Of a DNA stretch of 64,000 bases, positions 10,591 to 23,109 are shown piece after piece; position 1 is the first letter of the stretch, and each line of letters begins with the position of its first letter. The position numbers and the translations under genes were made by a program. Under the pieces are notes generated by a model. It made no database searches and had not been told where the DNA came from. It was given only the letters and a program-made list of their open reading frames with translations. The DNA is from Neofusicoccum parvum (lineage: Eukaryota > Ascomycota > Dothideomycetes > Botryosphaeriales > Botryosphaeriaceae), in assembly GCA_020912385.1 (NCBI GenBank), contig CP087215.1:62001-126000 (forward strand), given 5' to 3'.

Positions 10591-13500
10591 ATGCCTTCGG
10601 CTACGACTCCCGATCAAGGGCCGCGACATGTCGGTGCCGATCCGGCGTGCCCTCCTCTTGCCAACGGCAGTCACGGGGATGCGAACGCCCCGATAGCCAT
10701 CATTGGCATGAGTTGCAGGCTGCCTGGCGAAGCCACCAGTCCAGAGAAGCTCTGGAAGCTCTGTGCAGAGGGCCGGAGCGCGTGGTCAGAGATACCTGGC
10801 GACAGGTTCAACAAGGAGGCCTTCTATCACCCTTGCAGTGATAAAAGGACCACAGTATGTTCTGCTTTATTCTTGATGCGAGGGGCAGGCTAATGACACC
10901 CGGGCGAAGACCAATGTGACCGGTGGCCATTTTTTGAAGGACGACATAGGTCTCTTTGATGCAAATTTCTTCAACTTGACCCCGGATGTTGCTGCGGTAA
11001 GGGACACGAAGATCTACAGTTCGGCTTTCTGCTGACCATGCTCTCCAACAGACAATGGATCCGCAATGCCGCATGCAGCTTGAATCAGTGTATGAGGCTC
11101 TAGAGAGCGGTATGTGTGCTAGCCAGACCCTCTTCGACTTCGATGCGTCTGACATCTGCAGCGGGCATAACCTTGGAGAAGGTTGCAGGGTCTGAGACAG
11201 CCGTGTTCGCCGGTGCTTTTTTCAAGGACTACATGGACAGTCTGATGCGTGATCCCGACACGTTCCCGCGCTACGTCATGACCGGCAATGGCGCAACCAT
11301 GATGTCCAACCGGATCTCGCATTTCTACGACCTGCGCGGCCCCAGCATGACGGTGGACACGGGCTGCTCCACGGGTCTGGTGGCGTTGCACCAGGCGTGC
11401 CAGAGCTTGAGGACGGGAGACGCCAAGATGGCCATTGTCGGCGGTGCGAATGTCATGATCAACCCCGACATCTTCATTCTCATGTCAAGCTTGGGGTAAC
11501 GAGCTCCCTTTCCTCAATGCCCCTCGACGGCACAATGCTGAGTGGCGTTCTCAACAGGTTCCTGAGCCCGGATGGCAAGTCATACGCCTTCGACAGTCGT
11601 GCTTCGGGGTACGGTCGTGGTGAGGGTGTGGGCACCATCATCCTCAAGCCTTTACAGGACGCCTTGCGAGACGGCGACCCTATCCGGGCGATAGTCCGGC
11701 AAACCGCCCTGAATCAAGATGGCAAGACTCAGACCATCACTTCGCCCAGCCAGGCCGCCCAGGAGGACCTGATACGGCGTTGCTACAAGAGCGCTGGCCT
11801 CGACCCTGCTGACACGGATTATGTAGAGGCTCACGGCACAGGCACTCAAGCCGGTGATCCTGTCGAGGCAGGCGCGTTGCACGCCATCATGGGCAAGGGC
11901 AGGCCGGTTGACCGTCCACTCTACATCGGCTCCGTCAAGACAAACGTCGGCCACACGGAGACTGCCAGCGGATTTGCTTCGATCATCAAGGTTGTCCTGG
12001 CGTTGGAAAAGGGTCACATTCCGCCCAGCATCAACTTTGAGAAAGGCAGCGAGAAGATCCCTTTCGAGGCCTGGAATCTCAAGGTATGTGGGGTTTACAC
12101 TAGATAACTAAGGCTTAGTAGCTCACGCTTTATACAGGTACCTCGTCACCTGCAGCCCTGGCCGGCAGGCGTTACCAGGCGTGCCTCGATCAACAATTTT
12201 GGCTACGGTGGCGCCAACGCCCATGTCATCATGGAAGCCTGGCAACCGCACGCCGGCAAACTCACCAATGGCTCCAACGGTGCGACCAATGGCTCCAACG
12301 GTGCGACCAATGGTTCCAACGGTGTCAACAATGGCTCCAACGGTATCACCAATGGTTCCAACGGTGTGGCCAATGATTCCAACGGTGCCACTCTGTCCAA
12401 GAGCAATGGCAACACAACGAACGGCCACCTGTCAAATGGCGCTGGGAAGAAGGTCTTGTCCACAAACGGTCTGAACGGTCTCGCAGAAAATCCTGTACTG
12501 AAGGTGGCTTACGAAGACGGTTTCTCTTCTGACGCTTCCACCAACGGTTTTGCCCTTCCCAATGGGCTCGAAAACGGCCAAGACCCTGGGTCTCGTGTCT
12601 TCCTGCTGACTGCGAAGGACGAGACCGTAGCCCGCACGATGGTCGAGAACCTGAAGCAGTTCGTTGCAGAGTCCAGCCTGGAGGATGAACAGCTCCTCGA
12701 CCGTCTTGCGTACACACTGAGCGAACGCCGATCCAGGTTTCCATGGGCCACTGCAACCGCAAGCCGGACCAGAGAAGAGTTACTCGCCAGCCTGGATGCC
12801 ACAAAGCTGGTTCCTATTCGGTCCACCGCACAGCCAAGGCTGGGCTTCGTGTTCACCGGCCAAGGAGCGCAGTGGTACGCGATGGGCAGAGAGCTTATCG
12901 GCGTGTACCCCGTCTTCACGGATACGCTGTACGAAGCGGACCAGTATCTTGGGCAGTTTGGGTGCCCGTGGTCCTTGATAGGTAAGTGAAAGATACGCAA
13001 AAGTCGTTGGGATGCAGGACTGACTTGATTCCAGACGAGTTGACCAAGGACGAAAAAGAGAGCCGCATCAACGATGTGGTCGTGAGCCCACCGCTCTGCA
13101 TCGCCGTGCAAATTGCTCTTGCTCGGCTTTTGGCCAGCTGGGGGATCAAGCCGACCGCCATAACAAGTCACTCCAGCGGCGAAGTTGCCGCCGCCTACGC
13201 TGCGGGCGTGCTCAGCCTCCAGGAAGCAATGGCAATTGTGTACGCGCGAGGAGAATACCTGGACGCGCTACAGACCAGGGCGTATCACCGTGGCGCCATG
13301 ATGGCCGTGGGCCTTGGCCGCGAAGAAGCTGAATCCTACGTCTCCAAGCTCACCAGCGGAAAGGTGGTTGTAGCCTGTGTCAACAGCCCCTCCAGTGTCA
13401 CCATCTCTGGCGACCAGGCCGCAATAGCCGAGTTGGAGCAAAAGCTGACCGAAGAGAAGGTGTTCGCTCGGGCGCTCAAGGTTCCAGTGGCCTACCACTC

Positions 13501-16500
13501 ACACCACATGAACACTGTTGCAGACGATTATCTGAAGGCTCTCCGCAAGAACCTCAGAAAGGAGCGCACCTTCGAGGATGTTGTATACACCTCGCCGGTC
13601 ACAGGTGGCAGGATCGTCGACGCTTCCGAGATGGGCCCCGAGCACTGGGTCCGCAACATGCTTCAGCCAGTCGAGTTCGTGGATGCCCTCAGGAATATAT
13701 GCCTCGACCCGTCAGCCGGCGAGAGACAGGTCGACATGCTCGTCGAAATCGGGCCGCACGGCGCCCTGGCAGGACCCATCCGCCAGTGCCTTCAACTTCC
13801 AGAGCTGAGCGACCTGGGCGTGGGCTACGGCTCCTGTCTCAGCCGGAGGAAAAACGCCGTCGACACGATGCATGCGCTCGCCGTCTCTCTGGTGGCGAAG
13901 GGCTACCCTGTGGACCTGAGCGCCGTCAACTTCCCCCGCGGGTCTGCGCAGCTTGGCGTTATCCCTGAGCTCCCGACGTACCCCTGGAACCACCGCACCC
14001 GGCACTGGTGGGAGTCTCGCATCAACAGAGACCACAGGCAGCGGAAGGAGCCGGCGCACGAGCTCTTGGGGTCCACGATCCTGGGGCTGAGCCCGTCCAG
14101 CCCGGCATGGCGATACATCATCCGCGCCTCGGACCTGCCGTGGGTGCGCGACCATAGGCTGCAGTCGGACATCGTCTACCCCGGAGCGGGGCTGGTTGTC
14201 ATGGCCATCGAAGCCATGCGCCAGGTCAACCACGGGGCCGTCCGCGGCTTCAGATTGCGCGACGTCGACATCATGGCGGCCCTGGTCATTCCGGACACCC
14301 CCGACGGCGTGGAGGTGCAGCTCCATCTGCACGAAAGCGACGGCAGAACGCTCGGCCTCGAGGGCTACCGGCCGTTTTATATCTTCTCTACGGACGGCGA
14401 GGGTGCTTGGACGGAGCACTGCAGAGGCCTCGTCTCGACGGTCTCGTCTGACCGTGAGCATCAGAAGACCGTGGTGGCTCCCGGTGACTACACCGTGGAG
14501 GCGAAGCCTGACGACATCTTCGAGTTCTTCCAGTCGGTGGGCATCTACCACGGCCCCGTCTTCAGGAACCTGAAGCAGATCATGTCCGCCCCGGGCAGGT
14601 CCGCAACGACGTTTGCCGTGGCCGACACAACCGCGTCGATGCCCGGCAACTTCCAGCGCAAGCACCTGCTGCATCCCACCACCCTGGACTCCGTGTTCCA
14701 AGCCGCCTACTCGGCTCTTCCGAGCGGCCAGCGATGCGCGATGGTGCCTCGATCCATCAAGCAGATGTTTGTGTCGGCAGACATCGGCAGCGAGGCCGCA
14801 GAGCTCTTTGTCGCGCACTCCAGGATCGGGAAGATGGACCGTCGTGGATTCCACGCCTACGTTGCCGTTCAGAGCGAGGGCGACGCCGGCTCATCAGCCG
14901 TGCTCGAAATCGAGGATCTCTTCTGCCAAGCTCTCGACGGAACTGTGGCGCAGGCGGAACAGCATAGCGGATGCTTGACGGTCCAGTGGGAGGAGGAGTT
15001 GTCACTAACCTCGGCCCGTGGATTGATGGAGAAGCTAAAGGCCAGTCCCGACCCGTCAGAGGTTGCCGTCGTTCAGGAGATGAAGCAGGCGTGCTTCTAT
15101 TTCTTCCACGACACCGTCGGGTCTCTCACAGAGTCCGACGTAGGAGGCTTGTTGTGGTATCACAAAATCTTCTTCGAGTGGATGAAGCTCCAGATATCCC
15201 AGCAGCCGCAGGCCGCCAAGTGGCTGGAGGTCCCCGAGGCGGAGAAGGAGAACCTGTTCGAGAAAGTGTCTTCCTCGAGCGTTGACGGCGAGATGGTTTG
15301 CCGCATCGGGCGCAATCTCGTCCCCATCCTCCGCCAGCAGATTGCTCCCTTGGAGCTGATGCTTCAAGACCACCTGCTCTATCGCTACTACAAGAGCGCC
15401 CTTCGCGTCGACCGCTGTTACGCCCAAGTGCACCATCTGGTGAAGCTGTTTGCCCACAAGAGCCCCCGCGCGAAGGTTCTGGAGATCGGCGCCGGGACGG
15501 GTGGGTGCACGCAGAGCGTGCTGGAAGCCTTGGGCGGCGGCGACACCGGCACGCCGCAACGGTTCTCACGTTACGACTTCACTGACATATCCTCGGGCTT
15601 CTTCGAGCAGGCGAGAAGCAGATTTGGGGCTTGGGGCACCGAGGCCATCCAATATCAGAAACTCGACGTGGAGAGCGACCCCGCGGACCAGGGGTTCGAG
15701 AAGGGCTCGTACGATCTCATCGTCGCCTGCCAGGTTCTCCATGCAACAAAGAACATGGACCGCACGATGGGCCACGTTCGAAGTCTTCTGCGGCCTGGCG
15801 GAAAGCTCATCATGGTGGAAACCACGCATGACATCCATGACATACAGCTCATCTTTGGAGTGCTCCCCGGATGGTGGCTGAGTAAGTAGACCCCTTGACC
15901 ACCGCAATGAACACGATGCTGACAGACCTTCACTTGCGCAGGCGAGGAGCCGGAACGCAAGCACAGCCCTTCTCTGACCGTTGACCTCTGGAGCAAAGTT
16001 CTCCAACGGACCGGCTTCAGCGGACTCGACGTGCAAGTCAAAGACTGCGAAGACGACGAAAACTACGTCATGAACACCCTCATGACGACTGCGCTGCCAG
16101 ACAGTCCGCAAGCGCAGCACCCGGAAATGGTCATCACCTTCTGTCAGGAAAACCCTCCCCCGCAAGCATGGCTGCAGAAGCTCCAGGAAACAATCACGAC
16201 GGCTACATCCACCGAGCCAGCCATCGACAGTCTGGATCGTGCGCGTCCGGACGGCAAGGTTTGCATTTTCGTGGACAATCCAGACGCGTCGGTCCTTGTG
16301 CAACCCTCTGAAGAGGTCTTTGCACAAGTGAAGCAGCTCGCCATCGGAGCCAAGGGGCTGCTGTGGGTGTCCCGTGGCGGAGCTGTTGACTGCGAGAACC
16401 CCATGTCAGCACTGCACACAGGATTCCTGCGCACTCTGAGGTGTGAGGACAGCAGCAAGCGATACATCTCGCTCGACCTCGAGCACGGCCAGCACACGCG

Positions 16501-18983
16501 GTCTGACCAGGAGGCCAGCGCTGTTGCGGCCGTGCTGAGAGAGGCTTTCGACTACTCGCGCGCCGCGAGCTCCATCGACTTTGAATACGCCGCCAGAGGC
16601 GACTCGATCCTGATTCCGCGCGTGCACCAGGACCAGACCGAGACGGAGGCACTGCACCACGCCGACGCCGACGCCACGGAGCTGCAGCCTTTCCGCCAGC
16701 CCGGCCGCGAGCTCCGGCTGGGCGTGGCCGCACCCGGCATGCTGGACAGCCTCGTGTTCGGCGACGACCCAGACGCGGACGCGCCGCTGCCCGGCGGCTT
16801 CGTCGAGATCGAGCCGCGCGCGTTCGGCGTCAACTTCCGCGACGTCATGGTGGCCATGGGCCAGCTGGAGCACACCGTCATGGGGTTCGAGTGCAGCGGC
16901 GTCGTCTCCAGGGTCGGACCGGACGTCCCGGGCGGCCTCGCGGTGGGCGATCGCGTGTGCGCGCTGCTCCGCGGACACTGGGCGAGCTGCGCGCGCGTGC
17001 ACTGGACGAGCGTGGCCAGGATGCCCGACGCCATGGCCTTCGAGGTCGGCGCCTCCCTGCCGGTCGTTTTCGTCACCGCGTACCACGCGATCAACACGCT
17101 GGCAAGGCTCCAGAAGGGCGAGAAGGTGCTGATCCACTCTGCTGCCGGAGGCGTGGGCCAAGCCGCGATAATGCTCGCGAAGCTGGTTGGCGCTGAAGTG
17201 TTTGCCACGGTTGGGTCCAGCCAGAAGCGTGACTTCATCGAGAGGGAGTACGGCATTCCTCAAGACCACATATTCTCAAGCAGGGATGCCTCGTTTTCGC
17301 AGGCCATTATGGAAATGACCAATGGAACGGGCGTTGATGTCGTTCTCAACTCTCTCGCCGGGCAGCTGCTCCACGAGACCTGGAGCTGCATTGCCCCCTT
17401 TGGCCGGTTCGTCGAGATTGGCAAGCGAGACTTCGAGCAGAACAACAACCTCCAGATGTCTCCATTCACCCGAGCGACATCGTTCTTCGCCGTTGACTTG
17501 ATCATGCTCGGCGAGCTCAAAGGCGACGTTGTTGCCCGTGCTTTGACCGCCGTTATGGACATGTTCCGCGAGAGTAGCGTAAGGCCGATTGCACCGATAA
17601 CGACATACCCGATATCCGAGTTGGAGACAGCTTTCAGGACCATGCAAGCCGGGAAGCACCTGGGCAAGCTGGTCGTTGTGCCTCACGACAATGACCTGGT
17701 CAAGGTACGCATCGAATTCCGTCCGACGTTCACTCAATGATCGCACAGCACTAACATTCTCGGCAGGCGCGAAAACGCACTCTCCGGCTCTCTCCCGAGG
17801 CATCTTATGCAGTCGTTGGCGGCACTGGTGGTCTTGGTAGATCCATCATCCGCAGATTGGCAGAGCGTGGGGCGAAGAACGTCCTTGTGTTGTCCAGACA
17901 TGCCGAGTCGCACGCAAACGCTCCCTTCCTGGATGAGATGCGCTCGAAGGGAGTGAATATCCTGGCACGGAACGTCGACATTTGCAACGCCCCAAGTCTG
18001 GCAGAGGCTATCGAACAAGCCTCAAACGTCCTGCCGCCAGTGAAGGGTGTCATCCAGGGAGCCATGGTTCTTCAGGTGTGCACTCAAACCGCTACGACCG
18101 AGTGATATCTTTTGCTGACATGCTCTGTGTCCAGGATTCGATTGTTGAGCACATGTCTCACCAGGACTTTGTCACGGCTGTCCGCCCAAAGGTTCAAGGC
18201 ACTTGGAATCTTCATCGCCAGTTTGCGTCATCCAAATTGGACTTCTTCGTCATGCTGTCGTCGCTCACCGGCGTGGCCGGCAACTCGAGCCAGGCAAACT
18301 ACGCCGCCGGTGGCACGTTCCAGGACGCGTTGGCAAGACACCTCGCTTCCAACGGTCTCGCCGGAGTGTCCCTCGATCTCGGGATGGTCAGCTCAGTCGG
18401 CTACGTTGCCGAGACAGAAGGCGTGGCCGAGCGTCTCCGGCGGCAGGGCTACAGCCTCGTGCAGCAGGAGGACGTGCTTGCCTTGATCGAGAACGCGATT
18501 CTCAACCCCGTCCGCCAGAGCCGCTCATCCCAAGTCCTCATTGGATTCTCGGCCGACGACGGCGGCGATCATGCTTCCCCTTGGAAGCTGGACCCGCGCT
18601 TCAAAGGCCTCAGCCAGCTTGCCACCGCCGGCAACCGAGCCCGCGAGGGCGCCAACGGCGATTCCCTCAACCTGGCGGACACGATCGGAGACGAGAGGGC
18701 ATCCTGGGATGACGTTGTGGAGGCTGTCTGCAACGCCATCGTCGTCAAGCTTTCGCGGATGTTCGCGCTCCCGCCGGAAGAGGTCGACAAGTCTGCCTCC
18801 ATGGCTCACTACGGCGTCGACTCTCTCGTTGCGGTCGAATTGCGCAACTGGTTCTCTTCGGTTGCACAGAGTGAGATATCGATTTTCGATATCATACAAA
18901 GCAAATCTTTGGTCACCCTGGCAACTACGGCATGCTTGAAAAGTAGATTGGTTGGGAACCATCTCAAGACTAATGGACAGTGA
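10591..18983 (+). CDS. Highly reducing polyketide synthase, KS-AT-DH-CMeT-ER-KR-ACP
   Basis: Ten exons: 10591-10854, 10910-10996, 11052-11109, 11162-11495, 11558-12083, 12138-12981, 13035-15881, 15942-17704, 17767-18075 and 18135-18983. The nine introns are 52-62 nt, and the product is 2,626 residues. KS: Cys205 in DTGCSTG, then HGTGT and the KTNVGHTE histidine. AT: about 655-985, [10 protein letters not shown] and Ser751 in SHSSGE (the first Gly of GHSxG is Ser). DH: about 1045-1340, His about 1077 in DHRL and Asp about 1255 in LDSVFQ. CMe[12 protein letters not shown] loop at about 1521. ER: about 1900-2235 with an intact [16 protein letters not shown] loop. [11 protein letters not shown] about 2257 and Tyr about 2400 in ANYAAGG. 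ACP: Ser in GVDSLV about 2570. There is no thioesterase, condensation or reductive release domain. It should build a reduced, C-methylated chain from malonyl-CoA. The KS-AT linker holds an Asn/Gly/Ser tandem repeat. Confidence 0.96.
12264..12389 (+). repeat. Coding minisatellite, 6 x 21 bp
   Basis: Six head-to-tail 21-bp units (consensus ACCAATGGCTCCAACGGTG plus two variable bases) lie in frame in the PKS linker between KS and AT. They encode six heptads of the form TNGSNG followed by A, V or I. The first two units are identical and later ones drift by one to three bases. The unit length is a multiple of three, so copy-number change keeps the frame. Confidence 0.95.
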
Positions 18984-19060
18984 TAGTTTATGTGGGAGGT
19001 ACTGGGCTTTTCTTGAGTTCTTGCTCTGGAGTTCTGTTTCTTTTCAATATTTAAAAGATA

Positions 19061-19075
19061 GAAATGCGATTTTGA
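19061..19075. repeat. Target-site duplication of LINE-1, left copy
   Basis: The 15 bases GAAATGCGATTTTGA recur exactly at 24616-24630 and bracket the LINE. The left copy begins 78 bases after the PKS stop codon, so the element landed in the PKS 3' flank, probably within its 3' untranslated region. Confidence 0.92.
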
Positions 19076-19246
19076 GTTGAGTTGAGTTGAATTCATTTAC
19101 CCTGACCCATCGCCCTGAGCGATATGCAGGCTACGACTATTCAAAGAATTTCAATGCTAGTATACATGTTGTGTGTCAATTTGAGAGAAGGAGAAGGTAA
19201 AGGGAGGCGGAGAGTGAGGTGTTAGGTGTGTGGTGTAAAGAGTGTT

Positions 19247-22200
19247 TTACGCTATAGGTTCATCTCTGTTTATAAACCGCTGTGTGTCTTGCGTAAAGCT
19301 GAGTACAGCCTGTAGCTGCGATGCTGTTATCCTCCACTTGTTTTTGCTTTGGGTGGCTGCTGTGCTGTTTGGTGGCTTTCCACCTAGCAAGGCTGATAGG
19401 CTGTTCTTTTGTAAGCTACTTTCTTGAAGTATCTTCTGACGGCCTTGCTGAAGCAGGTAACAGTTAAGAAGGATATGTGACACTGATTCAACTTCTCCAC
19501 ATTCATACTGCTCATTGTTGATGCGGCCCATTCGAGTGCGGTGCTGATTGAGCCAGCAGTGTCTAGTTCGCAGCTGGGCAAGAAGGCCTGTCTGGCTCCG
19601 TAGGAGCTTGTCGTATAGATGCCGGGTGTGAGGGCCTGGTGGGGCTGTATCGATGCCTCGGAGGTGCTGGCCTTTATCTGAGATTTCCCATTGTGCTGTC
19701 CAGGTTGCGTGTGCTATTTCCTTGGCTGCCTGGGCCTGAAGTGATGCTAGTGGTCTAAAGCTGTGTTCTCTAAGGCGTGTAGTTGCAGCTTTAGCGAGCC
19801 TGTCCGCTTCATCATTCCCTCTGATCCCACTGTGGCTTGGCACCTATTGGAGAGAGAAGCTGATTTGATGGCTATCCTTGATATGCTTGGCTGTTTCTGT
19901 AATTGACCGTACTATGCCTTGACCTGATCGTCGCTTGTGTGGGTCTGCTAGTGCTTATAGGGCTGCCTTTGAGTCGCTGTAGATTGTGTATGTTGCTGGA
20001 TTTGAGTTGCCTTCTTCGAGGTTCTGCTCCACTGCTAGCTCTATGCCGGTGTTAATAGCGATAAGCTCAGCGGCCGTGATGCTGTAAAACTTGCTAGAGC
20101 CAACCCCTTTCTAGGCTTGTCTATGGATTCTCTGCTCCTGGTTGAGGATCACCGCAGCTGCTCTAAGTTGTCCTTTTACTTGAGATGCGTCTGTGAAGAT
20201 CCTCTTAGCCCCGTCTCGTTTAAGCTCTTCCTTGAAAACCTCTAGGGTCTGAGATTTAGGTAGCTGCAGTTGGATGTTGTCTAGTAGCAGGGGTTTCTAT
20301 AGTGGAAGGGGGTATGTGTCAATTACTTCAGTCTCCTCAGCCTGGCCTGGGCTTTGTAACTTGAGGGTTGCATTCAGTGGGCTTAGGAAGCTGACTGCCA
20401 GATTGATTGTTGATGTTGTTTTGTTGATAAGCGTCTTGCATGGATGAGAGGTGGGGAGTGTTTTGAGGTTAGTGATAACCCTCTCTGCCCTAGCCTGTAG
20501 GCGTAGCTTTGTTGGTAGAAGAAAGTTCTCGTAGTCTAGTGCTTCAGTTGAAACGGTTTGGAAGGCTGAAATGGCCTTGGTTGTTGCCAGCCGCTGAATC
20601 CTGGAGAGCACTGCTACTTGCCATTTACATCTCTTTAGGGAGTGCCAGACGGTTAAGGCGTAGTCTAGTTGAGGAATCACGCATGCTTGATAGAGCTGGC
20701 GTATCTGTTTTAGTCGGAGGTGCCTCAGTCTACCTATGGCCAGGTAGGTCTTGGTTGCTCGTGTGGCAGCTCTCTGAACGTGGGCTCTCCAGCGGAGTTG
20801 CTGGTCAAAGATAACTCCTAGTAGCTTTACTTCTTGCTTAGGCTCAATTACATGGTTGCCCATGACTATTGCTCCTGAGTAGTTCTGGTCTGGACTTCTT
20901 GTGAAGTGTATAAGCTCTGTCTTATCTGCTTCAAAGCTTGATCCAGTTTGCTCTGCCCAGCGCTGCATTCTTAGTATGTCCTCCCTTTGTAAGGCCGCAA
21001 GGTTTTTGCTTGCAGATAGGCTTGTTCGCCACCGGCAGTAATCATCAATGTAGGTAGATGATCCTCCAGTGAAGTCAACTGGCTGGTCAACTAGGTCGGC
21101 GTTGTAGAAGGCAAAGAGAATTGGTGAGAGAGGTGAACCTTAAGGGAGACCAGGGTGGTTGAGAGCTGTAGCTGGCTTGGTATAGTTATCAAACGATACT
21201 GAGGCTGTTCTGTTCTCCATAAAGCTCTTGATCCAGCATCTTACTTCAGTTGGAATCCCTCTCTTAGCTAGGCATTGGTCTAGTACCTCTTTACCAACTG
21301 CATTAAAGGCACCTTTTAGATCGAATGTCATAAGCGTAACCACTTTATGCTCTTTCCAAGCCTTCCAAATGGCATCAACTAGAATTAGGAGAGCTTGTTC
21401 TGTTGATCTACCTGGTCTTGTACCGAACTGGGTGGCCGGTAATAGGTTGTGCTTCTCAGTATAGAAGGATAGTCTCTTTGCTATTACTGCTTCCAGCAGC
21501 TTTCCAAGAGTGTTGAGTAGTGAGATTGGGCGGTATGCTTTGGGCATTATGTAGTCAGGCTTGCCACTCTTCCGAAGGACAATGATTACTGCTATTCGCC
21601 AGGCCTTTAGGTGGTGGCCAAGGTTGATGGATACAGAGAAGATGTGGTGGATGTATTTAGCAATATATGGCCAAAGCTTCTGCTAGACAAGCATAGGAAG
21701 ACTGTCTTCTCCAGGGGCAGAGTTGGCTTTGGTCGCGCTTAGGCTCTGGTGAATTTCAGCTTCTGTGATTGGTTCCCACCCCATAGAGGTTGCTGTGGTG
21801 GGTTGAGCTGGGGGTTGTGGGCTGGTTGGCTTTAGAAAGAAGGTGTCTAGTAGAAGCTGTGCCTTCTCTGCATTTTCTATGGCTTTGTTGTTGCCTGTAG
21901 AGAGTGGGGGAATGTTGCTATAGTTATCGCTTGGGCTAGCGTATTTAGCTGCCTTCTATAGCTGGTTGCCTTTCCCTGTATTATCTAGAAAGTCCTTCCA
22001 GTGGCTGCTCTTTGTATATGCTATTGCTTTTACCCATTCTCTACGGGCCATCTTCATTGTACTGTATTAGTCCAATGTGTCTGGGTTGTCTCTTCCAAGG
22101 CTTACGCTAAAGGTTTGCCAGAGCCGGCAGTGCTTGTTATATTTGGCTTGGTGTTCTTTAAGCTCTGGGTTAAACCACTGCTTCGAGTATGGATATGGCT

Positions 22201-23105
22201 TGGCAGTTGCGGTAAGCTCATTTGTAATAGCTGTGGTTATACTAATAAGCTGCTCGACTGCCTTGTTAAGTTGCTCTTTTGTGGCAATTCTTCTTGTCTG
22301 ACCAAGGGCGCACTGGATAGCTTGCCCAGCCCTTGTCCAGTCTGTCCGTTCGTAGAGCTTGCGTGGTGGTCGTATATTGGCTAGTTCGACCTCCATGTTC
22401 CACTCAGAGTAGATGGCTCTATGGTCAGAGCCGTAGTTCTGGTCTAGAAGCTCACACTTGACTAGCTGGTTTGGGATATTGCTGAGAGTTAGGTCTAGTG
22501 TTGTTCTACTATCGGCCTTGTTGCTAGCATAGCAGGTTGGTGTTCCGCGGTAGAGATGGCTCTGGAGCTAGTGTTCTTCCATGAATAAGATTAGGGATGC
22601 TGCACTTCCCACTAGGTATGGTTTAATATTGTCCCCACCCCATAGCGGGTCTTGTCTGTTAAAATCTCCTCCAAGGATAAGGCCTGAAGTGGTGCGTATT
22701 GTCTGCTTTCCTATGGACTGGCGGATTGCTTGGAGAGCTGCAAGCATTTCGTTCTCTGCAGACTGTTGGGTTCCTCCCATTGGCGGTACGTAGACTGAAA
22801 AGATGGTTATTGGCTGGTTTAGTGTCTGAATTTGAACAGCTGTAAGGTCTCGGCTATTGCATGGAACTTGCTACTGTACAGAGGAGGAGATTCGTTTATT
22901 AACGTAGATGGCGGATCGTTTTTTCTGAGTTCCAGTGTAGGTTGGGGTGTATAGGTGCTATGAGCGGTGTTGTGGTAGGTTTTTAAAGAAAGAGACAGGT
23001 GGTTCTTAAATAAGAAGGATGTCGAGTTTTTCCGTGTCTGGGTCGTTGATTAAGGCTTCCATGCATTCGTTTATTTTCCAGATGTTCAATTGGACAATTC
23101 GTAGG
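19247..23105 (-). pseudogene. LINE-1 ORF2 remnant: endonuclease, reverse transcriptase, RNase H
   Basis: The reading frame is conserved in long blocks separated by in-frame stops. The N-terminal apurinic/apyrimidinic-type endonuclease shows IVQLNIWKIN, the GGDFN motif (about 22660) and YGSDHR (about 22430). The reverse transcriptase shows YRPISLLNTLGKLLE, the LMTFDLKGAFN block and the YIDD catalytic pair. The RNase H shows IYSDSKAAL and PSHSGIRGNDEAD. A C-terminal cysteine/histidine motif with SHILLNC follows. These are the domains, in the right order, of a Tad/I-group ORF2. The number of stops rules out expression of an active enzyme. Confidence 0.9.
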
Positions 23106-23109
23106 GGCT

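Noticed and set aside
10855..10888. A 34-nt first PKS intron ending at GGGCAG
   Set aside because: Too short. The acceptor at 10909 gives a 55-nt intron with a CTAAT branch-like site and the expected [10 protein letters not shown] join.
12123..12463. [15 protein letters not shown] and PMVPTV-like repeats in other frames
   Set aside because: These are the 21-bp PKS minisatellite read in the wrong frame or strand.
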